DNA of 64,000 nucleotides from Rhodovulum marinum (GTDB lineage: Bacteria > Pseudomonadota > Alphaproteobacteria > Rhodobacterales > Rhodobacteraceae). Shown piece after piece: positions 26,183 to 38,195 of the stretch (position 1 is its first letter; every line of letters starts with the position of its first letter). The DNA is taken from assembly GCF_004343075.1 (NCBI RefSeq), contig NZ_SLXP01000016.1, positions 1 through 64,000 of the forward strand. The letters are read 5' to 3'. Under the pieces are notes generated by a model. It did no database searches. It was not told the DNA's origin and saw nothing but the letters and a program-made list of their open reading frames with translations. Position numbers and translations under genes: made by a program.

Positions 26183-26269
26183 ATTACGTCTGTCCGCCCG
26201 CGCCGCTTGCCAGCGTGTCCCCCGCGCAGTACATCACACGACGCGCGCCGCTATGTGGGGAAGGGCGAG

Positions 26270-26806
26270 ATGCCGGAGAAACCTGCCCTGGAACGCTCGT
26301 TCGAACGCGGGCTTTTCGCCTCGCGCTGGCTTATGGCGCCGATGTATCTGGGCCTTGTCGTGTCCCTGGGTCTGCTGACGATCGTGTTCCTGCGCGAACT
26401 GGCCTATTACGCGCCGCAGGTTCTGACCATGACCGCCGAAAAGGCGATCCTGGTGATCCTGACGCTGATCGACCTGACGCTGGCGGCGAACCTTCTTCTG
26501 ATCGTGCTGTTCTCGGGCTACGAGAATTTCGTGTCGAAGCTTGATATCGGGGCGCATACCGACCGGCCCGACTGGATGGGGTCGGTGGACTTCTCGGGCC
26601 TCAAGATGAAGCTGATCGCCTCGATCGTGGCGATTTCGGCGATCCACCTTCTGAAACGCTTCATGGAGATCGGCCAGCAGGCCGCCGACGCTGTCTATGG
26701 CCGCGAGGAGCTGTTCTGGCTGGTGGTGATCCACATGGTCTTTGTCCTGTCGGGGGTTCTCATGGCGGCGATGGACTGGCTGTCGGCCCGCGCCAAGAAG
26801 GGCTAG
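26270..26806 (+). CDS. YqhA/UPF0114 family membrane protein
   Basis: A 178-residue inner-membrane protein with four hydrophobic segments (near residues 20-40, 60-80, 108-126 and 150-168). Family-typical stretches include FERGLFASRWLMAPMYLGL, a polar loop VSKLDIGAHTDRPDWMG and a LKMKLIASIVAISAIHLLK segment. This is the TIGR00645 group (E. coli YqhA), whose function is unknown. The start is the ATG at 26270 after AAGGGCG. It stands between rpsD and hisC without clear operon partners. Confidence 0.85.
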   Translation: MPEKPALERSFERGLFASRWLMAPMYLGLVVSLGLLTIVFLRELAYYAPQVLTMTAEKAILVILTLIDLTLAANLLLIVLFSGYENFVSKLDIGAHTDRPDWMGSVDFSGLKMKLIASIVAISAIHLLKRFMEIGQQAADAVYGREELFWLVVIHMVFVLSGVLMAAMDWLSARAKKG

Positions 26807-26881
26807 GGGACGCCCCGCTTTTCCCACTGGCCTTGCCGGGACCGCTCGGTTAGGGATGCCCGCCAAGGAGAAACGACGCCG

Positions 26882-27967
26882 ATGACCCTGATCACGCCGC
26901 AGCCCGGTATCCTCGAGATCGCGCCTTACGTGGGCGGCCAGTCCAAGATCGCGGGCATGACCGACGTGATCAAGCTGTCGTCGAACGAAAACCCGTTCGG
27001 CCCATCGGAACGCGCCAAGGCGGCCTTTGCGCGCACCGCCCATAGCCTGCACCGCTATCCCTCGACCGACCACGCGGACCTGCGCGCGGCCATCGGCGAG
27101 GTGCACGGGGTGGACCCGGCCCGGGTGATCTGCGGCGTCGGCTCGGACGAGATCATCACCTTTCTCTGCCAGGCCTATGCCGGCCCGGGCGACGAGGTGA
27201 TCCATACCGAGCACGGCTTTTCGATGTACCGGATCTCTGCGCTGGCCGCGGGCGCCACGCCCGTCGAGGTGCCCGAGCGCGACCGTGTCGTCGATGTCGA
27301 CGCGATCCTCGCGGCCTGCACGGACCGCACGCGCCTTGTCTTCATCGCGAACCCCGCCAACCCGACCGGCACCATGATCCCGGCCGAGGACGCGGCGCGG
27401 CTTGCCGGGGGCCTGCCGCCGCAGGCGATCCTGGTGCTGGACGGCGCCTATGCGGAATTCGTCGAGGGTTTCGACGGCGGCACCGCGCTGGTCGAGGCGC
27501 GCAGGAACGTCGTGATGACGCGGACGTTTTCCAAGATCTACGGGTTGGGGGGGCTGCGCATCGGCTGGGGCTATGGCCCGGCCGAGGTCATCGGGGTGCT
27601 GGACCGCATTCGCGGGCCGTTCAACCTGTCCACGACCCAGTTGGAAACCGCCGAGGCGGCGCTGCGCGATACCGACTATACCGACCGTTGCCGGGCCGAG
27701 AACGCGCGGATGCGGTCCTGGCTGGTCGAGGCGCTGAACGGGGCGGGCGTGCCGACCGACGAGTCCTTCGCGAATTTCGTGCTGGCGCGCTTTGCCGACC
27801 AGGCCGAGGCCGAGGCCTGCGACGCGTTCCTGAAATCGCAGGGCCTGATCGTGCGCCAGGTGGCGGGCTACAAGCTGCCCAATTGCCTGCGGATCACGGT
27901 GGGCGACGAACCGGCCTGCCGCCGGGTGGCGCATGCCGTCGCCCGGTTCCGCGAGGGCGCGCGGTGA
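26882..27967 (+). CDS. hisC: Histidinol-phosphate / aromatic aminotransferase
   Basis: A 361-residue class I/II PLP aminotransferase. Motifs are [10 protein letters not shown] near residue 36, [11 protein letters not shown] near 160, the PLP-binding Lys218 in [19 protein letters not shown], and a C-terminal [10 protein letters not shown]. It transaminates histidinol phosphate, and family members also use phenylpyruvate or prephenate. It is fused translationally (GTGA overlap) to a prephenate dehydrogenase-like gene. This favours a role in tyrosine/phenylalanine synthesis in addition to, or instead of, histidine synthesis. The ribosome site is AAGGAG, 10 bases upstream of the ATG. Confidence 0.92.
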   Translation: MTLITPQPGILEIAPYVGGQSKIAGMTDVIKLSSNENPFGPSERAKAAFARTAHSLHRYPSTDHADLRAAIGEVHGVDPARVICGVGSDEIITFLCQAYAGPGDEVIHTEHGFSMYRISALAAGATPVEVPERDRVVDVDAILAACTDRTRLVFIANPANPTGTMIPAEDAARLAGGLPPQAILVLDGAYAEFVEGFDGGTALVEARRNVVMTRTFSKIYGLGGLRIGWGYGPAEVIGVLDRIRGPFNLSTTQLETAEAALRDTDYTDRCRAENARMRSWLVEALNGAGVPTDESFANFVLARFADQAEAEACDAFLKSQGLIVRQVAGYKLPNCLRITVGDEPACRRVAHAVARFREGAR

Positions 27968-28884
27968 GCGTGCTGTACGACCGCGTTGCGCTGATCGGGC
28001 TGGGCCTGATCGCGGGGTCGATGGCGCTGGCGATGCGCCGGGCGCAGCTTGCGGGGGAAATCGTCGGCACCGCGCGCTCGGCCGAGACGCGCGCCGTCGC
28101 CGCCGAGATCGGCCTGGTCGACCGCGTGGTCGACACCGCCGCCGAGGCCGTGCAAGGCGCCGACCTGGTGGTGCTGGCGGTGCCCGTGGGCGCGATGGGC
28201 GCGGTTGCCGCCGAGATCGCGCCGCACCTGAAACCCGGTGCGACCGTGAGCGACGTGGGCTCGGTCAAGCGCGCGGTGATCGACGCGGTCGGCCCGCATG
28301 TGCCCGAGGGTGTCCATTTCATCCCCGCCCATCCGCTGGCGGGGACCGAACATTCCGGGCCGCGCTCGGGTTTCGCCGAACTTTTCGACAATCGCTGGTG
28401 TCTTTTGGTCCCGGCCGAGGGCAGCGATCCCAAGGCAGTGGACCGGCTGCGCGCCTTGTGGGAAGCTATGGGCGCCTCGGTGGAGGAAATGGATGCCGAT
28501 CACCACGATCTGGTCCTTGCCGTGACCAGCCACGTGCCGCACCTGATCGCCTACACGATGGTGGGCGTGGCCGATGATCTGCGCCGCGTGACCGACAGCG
28601 AGGTGATCAAGTATTCCGCGGCCGGTTTCCGCGATTTCACCCGCATCGCGGCATCCGACCCGACGATGTGGCGCGACGTGTTCCTGACCAACAAGGACGC
28701 GACGCTGGATATCCTGGGCCGGTTCACCGAGGAACTCTTTGCCCTGCAACGGGCGATCAGGACAGGGCAGGGCGACATTCTGTTCGATTATTTCACCCAT
28801 ACCCGCGCGATCCGCCGCGGCATCATCCAGGCCGGCCAGGACACCGACGCGCCCGATTTCGGCCGCGCGAAGAAAGCGAACTGA
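27964..28884 (+). CDS. tyrA: Prephenate/arogenate dehydrogenase (TyrA family)
   Basis: A 306-residue NAD(P)-dependent enzyme of tyrosine biosynthesis. The N-terminal Rossmann motif is [17 protein letters not shown], then VLAVPVGAM and VSDVGSVK. The catalytic region [15 protein letters not shown], with the family histidine, is near residue 125, and the helical dimerisation domain carries [12 protein letters not shown] and [19 protein letters not shown]. The start is GTG at 27964 overlapping the hisC TGA. The stop overlaps the next ATG (TGATG). No chorismate mutase or ACT domain is present, so it is the monofunctional short form. Confidence 0.9.
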   Translation: MSVLYDRVALIGLGLIAGSMALAMRRAQLAGEIVGTARSAETRAVAAEIGLVDRVVDTAAEAVQGADLVVLAVPVGAMGAVAAEIAPHLKPGATVSDVGSVKRAVIDAVGPHVPEGVHFIPAHPLAGTEHSGPRSGFAELFDNRWCLLVPAEGSDPKAVDRLRALWEAMGASVEEMDADHHDLVLAVTSHVPHLIAYTMVGVADDLRRVTDSEVIKYSAAGFRDFTRIAASDPTMWRDVFLTNKDATLDILGRFTEELFALQRAIRTGQGDILFDYFTHTRAIRRGIIQAGQDTDAPDFGRAKKAN

Positions 28885-29675
28885 TGCGCGCGCTTGCGGC
28901 GGGCGCGCTGGCGCTGGTGCTGATGGCGGGGCCGTTGGCCGCGCTGCCACTCGATACGTCGCCTCGTCCCGTTGCGCGCCCGGACGCGACGCGTCAGGCG
29001 GCCCCGGCGCCCGCGCCTGCCCTTGCGGCCTCGGTTGCGCCGCTCGACCGGTCTGCCCGTCCTGCGCCGCGCCCCGACCTTCCGATCCGCACCGCCGCTC
29101 TGTCCGCTTCAGGCGTGCGCAACCAGCCCTCGGCCATCCTGACCGGCAAGCGGGGGGCGATCTGCGGCGATCCCGGCATCCGGGGCGAGGCGATGGCGCC
29201 GATCCCGGGCCGGATCAACGGCTGTGGCGTCGAGCGTCCGGTCAAGGTGCTTGCCGTCGATGGCGTGCCGCTGACCCGGCCCGCGGTGATGGATTGCACC
29301 ACCGCCCAGGCGCTCAAATCCTGGGTCGAGGATGGCGTTCGGCCCGCTGTTGGCCGGATGGGCGGGGGTGTCGCCTCGATCAAGGTTGTCGCCGATTACG
29401 CCTGCCGCACGCGCAACAACCGCGCCGGGGCGAAAATCTCGGAACATGGCCGGGGTCGGGCGGTGGATGTCGCGGCGATCAACCTCAAGAACGGCGCCTC
29501 GATCAGCGTGCTGGACGGCTGGCGCGATGCCCGGCAGGGCAAGGTTCTCCGCCGGCTGCACCAGGCCGCCTGCGGCCCCTTCGGCACGGTGCTGGGTCCC
29601 GATTCCGATCGCTATCACCAGGACCATTTCCACCTGGATACCGCGCGGTATCGCAGCGGCCCCTATTGCCGCTAG
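28884..29675 (+). CDS. Extensin-like (M15-related) exported protein
   Basis: A 263-residue protein with an N-terminal signal/anchor (residues 1-20). A Pro/Ala-rich low-complexity stretch (residues 22-70) follows, then an extensin-like C-terminal domain with conserved cysteines (AICGDPGI, NGCGVERPV, VMDCTTAQ, DYACRTRNN, QAACGPF). It contains SEHGRGRAVDVAAI and HQDHFHLD, a likely metal-binding His/Asp set as in LAS (M15/VanY-like) peptidoglycan enzymes. It overlaps the tyrA stop by one base, so it is co-transcribed with aromatic amino acid genes for no evident reason. A cell-wall role is inferred. Confidence 0.82.
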   Translation: MRALAAGALALVLMAGPLAALPLDTSPRPVARPDATRQAAPAPAPALAASVAPLDRSARPAPRPDLPIRTAALSASGVRNQPSAILTGKRGAICGDPGIRGEAMAPIPGRINGCGVERPVKVLAVDGVPLTRPAVMDCTTAQALKSWVEDGVRPAVGRMGGGVASIKVVADYACRTRNNRAGAKISEHGRGRAVDVAAINLKNGASISVLDGWRDARQGKVLRRLHQAACGPFGTVLGPDSDRYHQDHFHLDTARYRSGPYCR

Positions 29676-29705
29676 CCGATTGGCCGCCGCGACACTGGGC
29701 GGTGG

Positions 29706-30707
29706 CTAGCGGATCGTGAAATCTGGCGCGGGGGCGATGGGGACCGGGCCGAGCCAGGTTTGTCCCGCCGCAAACCGCAGCGCCACGTCCAGCGTTTCGG
29801 GCCGCCCGCTCAGCCCGGCCAGCAACTCCAGCGCGTCCTCGATCCGGTCGGCCAGCGCGGGCGGCACCCGCCCCGAGGCGCGCGCGATTCCGAGCATCTC
29901 GCGCCAGTTCGTCGCCCGCACGGTCAGTGCGCCCGTGGGCCGCCCTTCGCCATCCACGTCCAGATCGCCCGCCGCCTGCAATTCCAGGTCGCCCCATTTC
30001 GCATTCAGGTCGGTCAGTTCGATGCGGGTGACCTGCGGCCGCCGGTCCTCGATCGCATGGCGGTCCCAGGGGGCATCGAACCCCAGGATCGCGTCGATCC
30101 GCACATGATCGAACAGCGCGGGCAACACGCCCGCCCGGTCCAGCAGCGCCACCAGCCGCGCGGGCGGGCGCATCTGCTCGGCGGCAAAGGCGACGGCATG
30201 GGTGGTTTCGCGCCCCTCGACCGCGGCGGAATTCAGTTCGGCCCGGGCCATCGTCGCCTCCCAGCCCAGGCTGGAGGCCAGCGAAAACGCCTCCATAACG
30301 TAATCCGCTGCCGCCACCTCCAGCGCCGGCCCCGGGCGCAAGGCCAGCCGCCCCTCCATGCGCTGCGCGCCGATGGCGATCGTCTCGGCGGGTGTGGCCA
30401 GCGTCTGGGTCTGGGGCCAGGTCACGGTGACATGGTGCGGGCGATAAGCCGCGGCCTCGATGTGGAACGCGGGTGCCGACCAGGCCAGCCCGGTCCCCGG
30501 ATCGGCCAGTTCCAGCCCGGTCAGCGTGGTTACGAACCGCGTGGGAAATCCGGCGACGTCCAACCCTGTGTAATCCGCCGCCCATCCCTCGGCCCGGCGG
30601 ATTTCCATCCAGCGCGACAGCCCCGTTTCCAGCCCCCGCGCGGCCAACGCCCAGTAACTCGACCAAAGCGCCGCGGCCAGCACCGCCAGTGTCGCCAGGA
30701 TCCGCAT
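29706..30707 (-). CDS. DUF2125 protein
   Basis: A 333-residue protein with an N-terminal signal anchor (ILATLAVLAAALWSSYWAL) and a predicted beta-rich periplasmic body. Family-like features are the early GLETGLSRWMEIRRAEGWAADY, VAGFPTRFVTTLTGL and PHHVTVTWPQTQTL. DUF2125 proteins are restricted mainly to alphaproteobacteria and have no known function. The layout recalls AsmA/YdgA-like lipid- or envelope-related proteins. The start is the ATG at 30707. An ATG at 30728 directly after GGAGGGG is an alternative. It is divergent from the ChaC-like gene and converges on the extensin-like gene. Confidence 0.82.
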   Translation of the reverse strand: MRILATLAVLAAALWSSYWALAARGLETGLSRWMEIRRAEGWAADYTGLDVAGFPTRFVTTLTGLELADPGTGLAWSAPAFHIEAAAYRPHHVTVTWPQTQTLATPAETIAIGAQRMEGRLALRPGPALEVAAADYVMEAFSLASSLGWEATMARAELNSAAVEGRETTHAVAFAAEQMRPPARLVALLDRAGVLPALFDHVRIDAILGFDAPWDRHAIEDRRPQVTRIELTDLNAKWGDLELQAAGDLDVDGEGRPTGALTVRATNWREMLGIARASGRVPPALADRIEDALELLAGLSGRPETLDVALRFAAGQTWLGPVPIAPAPDFTIR

Positions 30708-30775
30708 CGCGGGCGCCCCCTTTCGCATCCCCTCCATTTGCGGTTTACAGGGGCCGGGCAACAAGGACCAGAACG

Positions 30776-31315
30776 ATGCGCGACGGGCTATGGGTGTTCG
30801 GCTACGGCTCGCTTCTGTGGAAGCCGGGCTTTCCGGTGGCCGAACGCCGGCTGGCGCGGCTGGACGGGTGGCACCGCAGTTTTTGCATGCGCTCGATCCA
30901 CCACCGCGGCACCGAGACCGAGCCGGGCCTCGTGCTGGCGCTGGATGCCGCGCCGGGGGCCTGCTGTCACGGCGTTGTCCTGCGCGCCGAGCCGGGCACC
31001 GAGGACGCGACGCTGGCCTACCTGCGCGAGCGTGAACTGATCTCGTCGGCCTATTTCGAGACCGAACTCGACGTGGTCTTCGAAGATGGCAGCGACGGGC
31101 TCACCTCGGTCGCCTACGTGATCGACCCCGACCATGTGCAGTATTGCGGTGGGCTGCCTTTGGAAGACCAGGCGCAGATCATCGCCCGCGCCCGCGGCGG
31201 CATGGGGCCGAACGACGAATACCTTTTCAACACCGTCGATCACCTCGCCGAACTTGGCATCGTGGATGCCGACCTTGCCTGGCTGGCCGACCGCGTGCGG
31301 GCGCTCAAGAGCTAA
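30776..31315 (+). CDS. Gamma-glutamylcyclotransferase (ChaC-like)
   Basis: A 179-residue cytosolic protein. The start DGLWVFGYGSLLWKPGF is the ChaC signature (substrate loop GYGSL). A RSIHHRGTETEPGLVLALD segment and the putative catalytic Glu in LRERELISSAY near residue 87 follow. ChaC enzymes release 5-oxoproline from glutathione or gamma-glutamyl peptides. The length is that of the ChaC-like group, without extra domains. It precedes the ExbB-like gene by 68 bases in the same direction; co-transcription is possible but not certain. Confidence 0.88.
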   Translation: MRDGLWVFGYGSLLWKPGFPVAERRLARLDGWHRSFCMRSIHHRGTETEPGLVLALDAAPGACCHGVVLRAEPGTEDATLAYLRERELISSAYFETELDVVFEDGSDGLTSVAYVIDPDHVQYCGGLPLEDQAQIIARARGGMGPNDEYLFNTVDHLAELGIVDADLAWLADRVRALKS

Positions 31316-31383
31316 TGATTGTTGTTCGGGCGGGGCCCATGCCCTAGACTTGGGGGCGACGTCAACGGGGCGGGGCGCTTTCC

Positions 31384-32586
31384 ATGGCCATGACCGAGCG
31401 CGAGGCCGAGCCGCAGTTCTCACGACCGCTGCGCCAGATCTTCCTGATGCTTCTGTCCATCGGGCTGTTCTCGGCGGGGGCCTATCTAGCCTATCCGCAG
31501 GTGGCGCCGGTCTTCCTGGCGAACCCCTACCTGAATGGCGCGATCCTTCTGGTTTTCGTGGTTGGCGTGCTGGCCTGTTTCCTGCAGGTGATCCAGCTGA
31601 TCTCGTCGGTGCAGTGGATCGAGGATTTCGCCGCCGGGCGGGCGGGGCATGAACTCACCCGCGCGCCGCGGCTGCTGGCCCCGCTGGCCGCCCTGTTGCG
31701 CAAGCGCCGGGGCAAGCGGATGCAGATCGGCGCCTCCTCGGCCCGGTCGATCCTCGATTCCGTCGCGACCCGCATCGAAGAGGCGCGGGATATCACGCGC
31801 TACATTGTCAACCTTCTGATCTTCCTCGGGCTTCTGGGCACGTTCTACGGGTTGGCCACGACCGTGCCCGCGGTAGTCGAGACGATCCGCTCGCTCGCCC
31901 CGCAAGAGGGCGAGGGCAGCGTCGAAGTGTTCGGCCGGCTGATGACCGGGCTCGAGGCACAGCTGGGCGGCATGGGCACGGCCTTCGCCTCGTCGCTTCT
32001 GGGGCTGGCGGGCTCGCTGGTGGTGGGCTTGCTGGAACTCTTCGCCGGGCACGGCCAGAACCGGTTCTACCGCGAACTCGAGGAATGGCTGTCGACCATC
32101 ACCCGGCTGGGATTCTCGTCCGGTGACGGCGAAAGCGAGGCCGGTGCCGAAACCGGCCTGCTTGCAGCCACGCTGGACCAGTTGGCCGAGCAGATGGAGG
32201 CGATGCACGCGCTGTTCTCTCGCGCCGACGAGGGGCGGCAGGCGCTCGAGGCCCGCGTCGGGTCGCTGGCCGATGCGGTGGAATCGCTGGGCGTCGCGCT
32301 GGAGGGGCAGCTCGGCCACAGCCAGGAGGTGACCGCCGCGCTGGCCCGGGTGGCCGATGGCCAGGAACGTGCGGCCACGGCGATCGAGGCGCGCATGGGC
32401 GAAGAGGGTGCGATGGCCGATGCCGAGGCGCGGATGCGCCTGCGGTCCATCGACGTGCAACTGTTGCGCATTCTCGAAGAGATATCGTCGGGCCGGCAGG
32501 AAACCGTGACCGACCTGCGCGGCGACCTGGCCGCGATCGGCCGCGCCCTGTCGCGGCTGTCGGCCGAGGACGAGCGGTGGAGCTGA
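31384..32586 (+). CDS. ExbB/MotA/TolQ-type proton channel with coiled tail
   Basis: A 400-residue inner-membrane protein. TM1 and TM2 are near residues 18-38 and 48-68, followed by a cytoplasmic loop. TM3 and TM4 (YIVNLLIFLGLLGTFYGLATTVPAVV and MGTAFASSLLGLAGSLVVGLL) carry the MotA/TolQ/ExbB family signature, at about 137-165 and 200-225. The C-terminal 150 residues are hydrophilic, Ala/Glu-rich and probably coiled. The next gene, 4 bases later, encodes a MotB/ZorB-like partner. The pair should form a proton-driven stator-like complex that contacts the peptidoglycan. There are no flagellar or TonB genes nearby. Confidence 0.85.
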   Translation: MAMTEREAEPQFSRPLRQIFLMLLSIGLFSAGAYLAYPQVAPVFLANPYLNGAILLVFVVGVLACFLQVIQLISSVQWIEDFAAGRAGHELTRAPRLLAPLAALLRKRRGKRMQIGASSARSILDSVATRIEEARDITRYIVNLLIFLGLLGTFYGLATTVPAVVETIRSLAPQEGEGSVEVFGRLMTGLEAQLGGMGTAFASSLLGLAGSLVVGLLELFAGHGQNRFYRELEEWLSTITRLGFSSGDGESEAGAETGLLAATLDQLAEQMEAMHALFSRADEGRQALEARVGSLADAVESLGVALEGQLGHSQEVTAALARVADGQERAATAIEARMGEEGAMADAEARMRLRSIDVQLLRILEEISSGRQETVTDLRGDLAAIGRALSRLSAEDERWS

Positions 32587-32590
32587 GCCC

Positions 32591-34276
32591 ATGGCCCTGA
32601 CCCGGCGCAGCGGCAACCGCTTTCAGGCGTCGATCTGGCCCGGCTTCGTCGACGCGATGACCGCCCTTTTGCTGGTGCTGATGTTCGTCCTGTCGATCTT
32701 CATGATCGTGCAGGAAATGCTGCGCGAAACGATCACCGGACAGGAAAGCGAGCTGTCGCAACTGGGCGCGGAACTGGCCGCCCTGTCGGACGCGCTGGGC
32801 ATGGAACAGCGCCGCGCCGAGGGTCTGGAAGAAGAGATCGGCATCCTGACCAGTTCGCTGGCTTCGGCCCGGAGTGAGGCCGAGGAACGCGAGGCGTTGA
32901 TCGCCTCGCTGCGCGGCCGGGTCGACGCCCAGGCCGCCGACCTGGCGGCCGCGCGCGCCTCGATCACCGATTTCGAGGCACAGGTGGCCCGGCTGTTGTC
33001 GGAACGCGACGCCGCCCAGGAGCGGGGCGCGGCGTTGGCCGGGGAGGTCGCCGCGCTGCAAGCCGAGCGCGCCGAATTGATGACCGAACAGGAACGGCTT
33101 TCCTTGGCGCTGGCCGCCACGCGCGACGAGGTCGACGCCCAGGCCGAGGCCGCGCGGCTGGCCGCGGCCCGGCGCGAGGCGCTGGAGGCGCTGATCGCCG
33201 ATCTGCGCACCGAACAGGCCGAGAGCGAAGCGGCGCGCGCCGCGCTCGCGGGCGAGGTCGAGACGCTGCAGTCCGACCTGTCCGAGGAAGAGGCCGCGCG
33301 GCTGGCCGAGGCCGCGGCGGCCCAGGCGTTGCGCGACCGGCTGAAGGGAGCCGAGGACGAGCTGACCGCCATGACCCTGTCCTTAGAGCAGGAGCGCGCC
33401 CGCGCCGAGGAAACCCTGACCCTGCTGGCCGCCGCCGAGGCCGCCCGCGATGCCGCCACGGCGGAGGCCGCCGAGACCCTGAGCGAGGCCGACCGGCGCG
33501 CGGCCCTTCTGGCCCAGGCGAACACGGCGCTGGCCGAGCAAGAGGCGGCTTCGGCCGAAAGCCAGCGCAAGGTCGCGTTGCTGAATCGCCAGCTTGCCGC
33601 GCTGCGGGCCGAGCTTGGGGATTTGCAGGGCCTTCTCGAAGAGTCCGAAGCGCGCGATGCCGCCGCCCAGGTGCAGATCGAGGCGCTGGGAACCCGGTTG
33701 AACGCGGCGCTGGCGCGCGCCGCCGCCGAACAGCGCGCGCGCGCGGAACTGGAAGAGGCCGAGCGTCAGCGCCTGGAGGAAGAGGCGCGGCGACTGGCCG
33801 AGGAAAAGAAGAACCTCGAGAATTACCGGTCGGAATTCTTTGGCGAGTTGCGTCGGCTCTTGGCCGGGCGCGAGGGCGTTCGGATCGTCGGCGACCGGTT
33901 CGTGTTCTCGTCCGAGGTACTGTTCGAACCCGCCCGCGCGCGGCTTTCGCCCGATGGCGAGGCGCAGATCGCGAACGTGGTCGCCATCCTGCGCGATGTG
34001 GCCGACCAGATCCCGGCGGATATCGACTGGATCCTGCGGGTCGACGGGCATACCGACGACGTGCCGCTGGCCGAAGGCGCCGAGTTCGCCGACAACTGGG
34101 AACTCAGCCAGGCACGCGCGCTGTCGGTGGTGCGCTTCATGGTGGACGACTTGGGGTTCCCGCCCGACCGGCTGGCTGCGGCGGGCTTTGGCGAGTACCA
34201 GCCCGTAGCCGCAGGCGACAGTGCCGAAGCCCGCGCGCAGAACCGGCGGATCGAGTTGAAACTGACCGAGCGCTAG
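32591..34276 (+). CDS. OmpA/MotB-like peptidoglycan-binding protein with long coiled coil
   Basis: A 561-residue protein. The single N-terminal transmembrane helix begins WPGFVDAMTALLLVLMFVLS, with Asp21 at the position of the proton-carrying Asp of MotB/ZorB. Residues about 45-410 are an almost uninterrupted Ala/Glu/Arg/Leu heptad-rich coiled coil. Residues about 415-561 are an OmpA-type peptidoglycan-binding domain (ILRVDGHTDDVPL, SQARALSVVRFMVDD, GFGEYQPVA, NRRIELKLTE). It follows the ExbB-like gene by 4 bases. In Zorya systems the long tail is on ZorA; here the long helix is on the OmpA partner. Its stop overlaps the convergent LytM-like gene by 2 bases. Confidence 0.88.
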   Translation: MALTRRSGNRFQASIWPGFVDAMTALLLVLMFVLSIFMIVQEMLRETITGQESELSQLGAELAALSDALGMEQRRAEGLEEEIGILTSSLASARSEAEEREALIASLRGRVDAQAADLAAARASITDFEAQVARLLSERDAAQERGAALAGEVAALQAERAELMTEQERLSLALAATRDEVDAQAEAARLAAARREALEALIADLRTEQAESEAARAALAGEVETLQSDLSEEEAARLAEAAAAQALRDRLKGAEDELTAMTLSLEQERARAEETLTLLAAAEAARDAATAEAAETLSEADRRAALLAQANTALAEQEAASAESQRKVALLNRQLAALRAELGDLQGLLEESEARDAAAQVQIEALGTRLNAALARAAAEQRARAELEEAERQRLEEEARRLAEEKKNLENYRSEFFGELRRLLAGREGVRIVGDRFVFSSEVLFEPARARLSPDGEAQIANVVAILRDVADQIPADIDWILRVDGHTDDVPLAEGAEFADNWELSQARALSVVRFMVDDLGFPPDRLAAAGFGEYQPVAAGDSAEARAQNRRIELKLTER

Positions 34277-34865
34277 AACACGTTTTGCCGGCCGGCATAG
34301 GGCGGGGGGGCTTGCCAGAGCGTGCGTTTCTGCCGTCCGTCGCAGGTGACGGGATCGTCCGGGGCGAAGGGATCGACAACAGCGCCGCGGCGGCGCAGTT
34401 CGAAACCCAGAAGCGGCCGGTCCGCGCCACCGCTTGCGCCGACCAGGCCCAGCCGCGTGCCCTTGGCGACGCGCAGGCCCAGGCGAACCGCCACGCTGTC
34501 CCGGGCGAGGTGGCAATACCGGGTCAGCCATCCCGCACCGTGGTCGATCACCACGCCGTTCCCGCACTCGGCCGGCCGGCCGGGCATGGCGTCCGGCAGG
34601 CCGTCGCGCAGCGCGATGACGGTGCCGGGCGCCGGGGCGATCACCGCGGTGCCCGGGGGCGCGGTGAACTCGGTGCGGGTCTGCCCGTCGCGGCTGAGCG
34701 GGCCGCAGGTGTAATCGGCCGCGCCCGGGCCCGGGTCGCGGTCGACATAGGCGGCGATCGTGCAATCATGCCCCGGCCAGCAATCAATCGGCAGCGCCAA
34801 ACGAATGTCCCCCGCGGCCGGGTGGGCCGCGAGGGACAGGACCAGGGCCGCGCTGGCGCGGTGGA

Positions 34866-34869
<4 letters not shown>
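34273..34869 (-). CDS. M23/LytM-like protein lacking metal ligands
   Basis: A 198-residue exported protein with a signal peptide (residues 1-20) and a LytM/M23 fold. The zinc motif HxxxD of active peptidases reads QTRTE here, and the HxH motif reads LLG (RPLLGFELRRRG). The YCHL histidine in GNGVVIDHGAGWLTRYCHLARDSV is kept. All three metal ligands are thus lost, as in EnvC/NlpD-type amidase activators. It starts with GTG overlapping the clpA TGA, so it is co-translated with clpA. It converges on the OmpA-like gene, with their stop codons overlapping. A regulatory or binding role at peptidoglycan is inferred. Confidence 0.82.
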
Positions 34870-37196
<2,327 letters not shown>

Positions 37197-37361
37197 GAGA
37201 CGTGCTCCTTTCTTCCTGTGGCCGACGGGTGGCAAAACCCTGTCTCAACCTTGGCCTCTCAGGATTAAGTTTTGGTGTTTGCGGGCGCGCTTCAAGTTTT
37301 TTCTGTTCAAATCTTGACCGCTGTCATGGAAACGCCTTGTTTTTCGGCGTTCTTCCCGATT

Positions 37362-38129
37362 TCAGAAACGGTCCTTGCGCGCGCGGACCTCGGCGAAAAC
37401 GTCGGCATCGGGCGCGCCTTCCATGCCGACGCCCCGTTTCACGGCGTCCTGCCCGGCGCGCAGGAACGGGTTCGTCGCCAGTTCCTCGGACAGCCGCGAG
37501 GGGACCGTGGGCCGGCCCTCGGCGCGCAGCACGGCCACCTCGGCGACCCGGGCCCGCAGCGCGGCGTTCTCGGGCTCGATCGTCAGGGCAAAGCGGCCGT
37601 TGGCGGCGGTGTATTCATGGCCCGAACAGACCAGCGTTTCGGGGGGCAGGGCGGCCAGCTTCGACAGGCTGGCCCACATCATTTCGGGCGTGCCTTCGAA
37701 CACCCGCCCGCACCCCAGCGCCATCAGGCTGTCGGCGGTGAACACCACGCCGCTGTCGGGAAAGTGATAGGCGATGTGGCCGACGGTGTGACCGGAAACG
37801 TCCAGCACCCGCCCCGTCGCGGCCCCGATCGAGATGCTGTCGCCATCGCCCAGGGCCAGGTCCAGCGGTGGCAGCCGGTGGGCGTCGGCCGCGGCCCCGA
37901 CGACGCGGGCACCATGGGCGTCGCGCAGCGCCTCGACCCCGCCGACATGGTCCTGGTGGTGATGGGTGATCAATATGTCGCTCAGCCGCCAGCCCCGTTC
38001 CGCCAGCGCCGCTTCGACCGGCGCGGCCTCGGGCACGTCGACGACCGCGGTCGCCCCCGTCGCCGGGTCATGGGCGAGATAGGCGTAATTGTCGCTGAGG
38101 CAGGGGATGGTGACGATCTCCAGGGGCAT
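37362..38129 (-). CDS. gloB: Hydroxyacylglutathione hydrolase (glyoxalase II)
   Basis: A 255-residue zinc hydrolase, the exact usual length of GloB. It hydrolyses S-lactoylglutathione to lactate and glutathione. The metal motif [10 protein letters not shown] lies near residue 55, with [13 protein letters not shown] near 110, [16 protein letters not shown] near 130 and [14 protein letters not shown] near 170. It ends RKDRF, a typical substrate-binding tail. An ATG six codons upstream is possible. It is divergent from the methyltransferase gene across a 66-base promoter region. Confidence 0.95.
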   Translation of the reverse strand: MPLEIVTIPCLSDNYAYLAHDPATGATAVVDVPEAAPVEAALAERGWRLSDILITHHHQDHVGGVEALRDAHGARVVGAAADAHRLPPLDLALGDGDSISIGAATGRVLDVSGHTVGHIAYHFPDSGVVFTADSLMALGCGRVFEGTPEMMWASLSKLAALPPETLVCSGHEYTAANGRFALTIEPENAALRARVAEVAVLRAEGRPTVPSRLSEELATNPFLRAGQDAVKRGVGMEGAPDADVFAEVRARKDRF

Positions 38130-38195
38130 GGCAATCTGGCTCCGCATGGTTATCTTGGGGTCCGTAACCCTGGCCCGAAGGCAGCGCGCGCCGCA

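Noticed and set aside
31384..34276. Calling the ExbB/OmpA pair a Zorya anti-phage system
   Set aside because: No ZorC/ZorD/ZorE genes are present, the long helix is on the wrong partner, and neighbours are housekeeping genes. Only ZorAB-like similarity is claimed.
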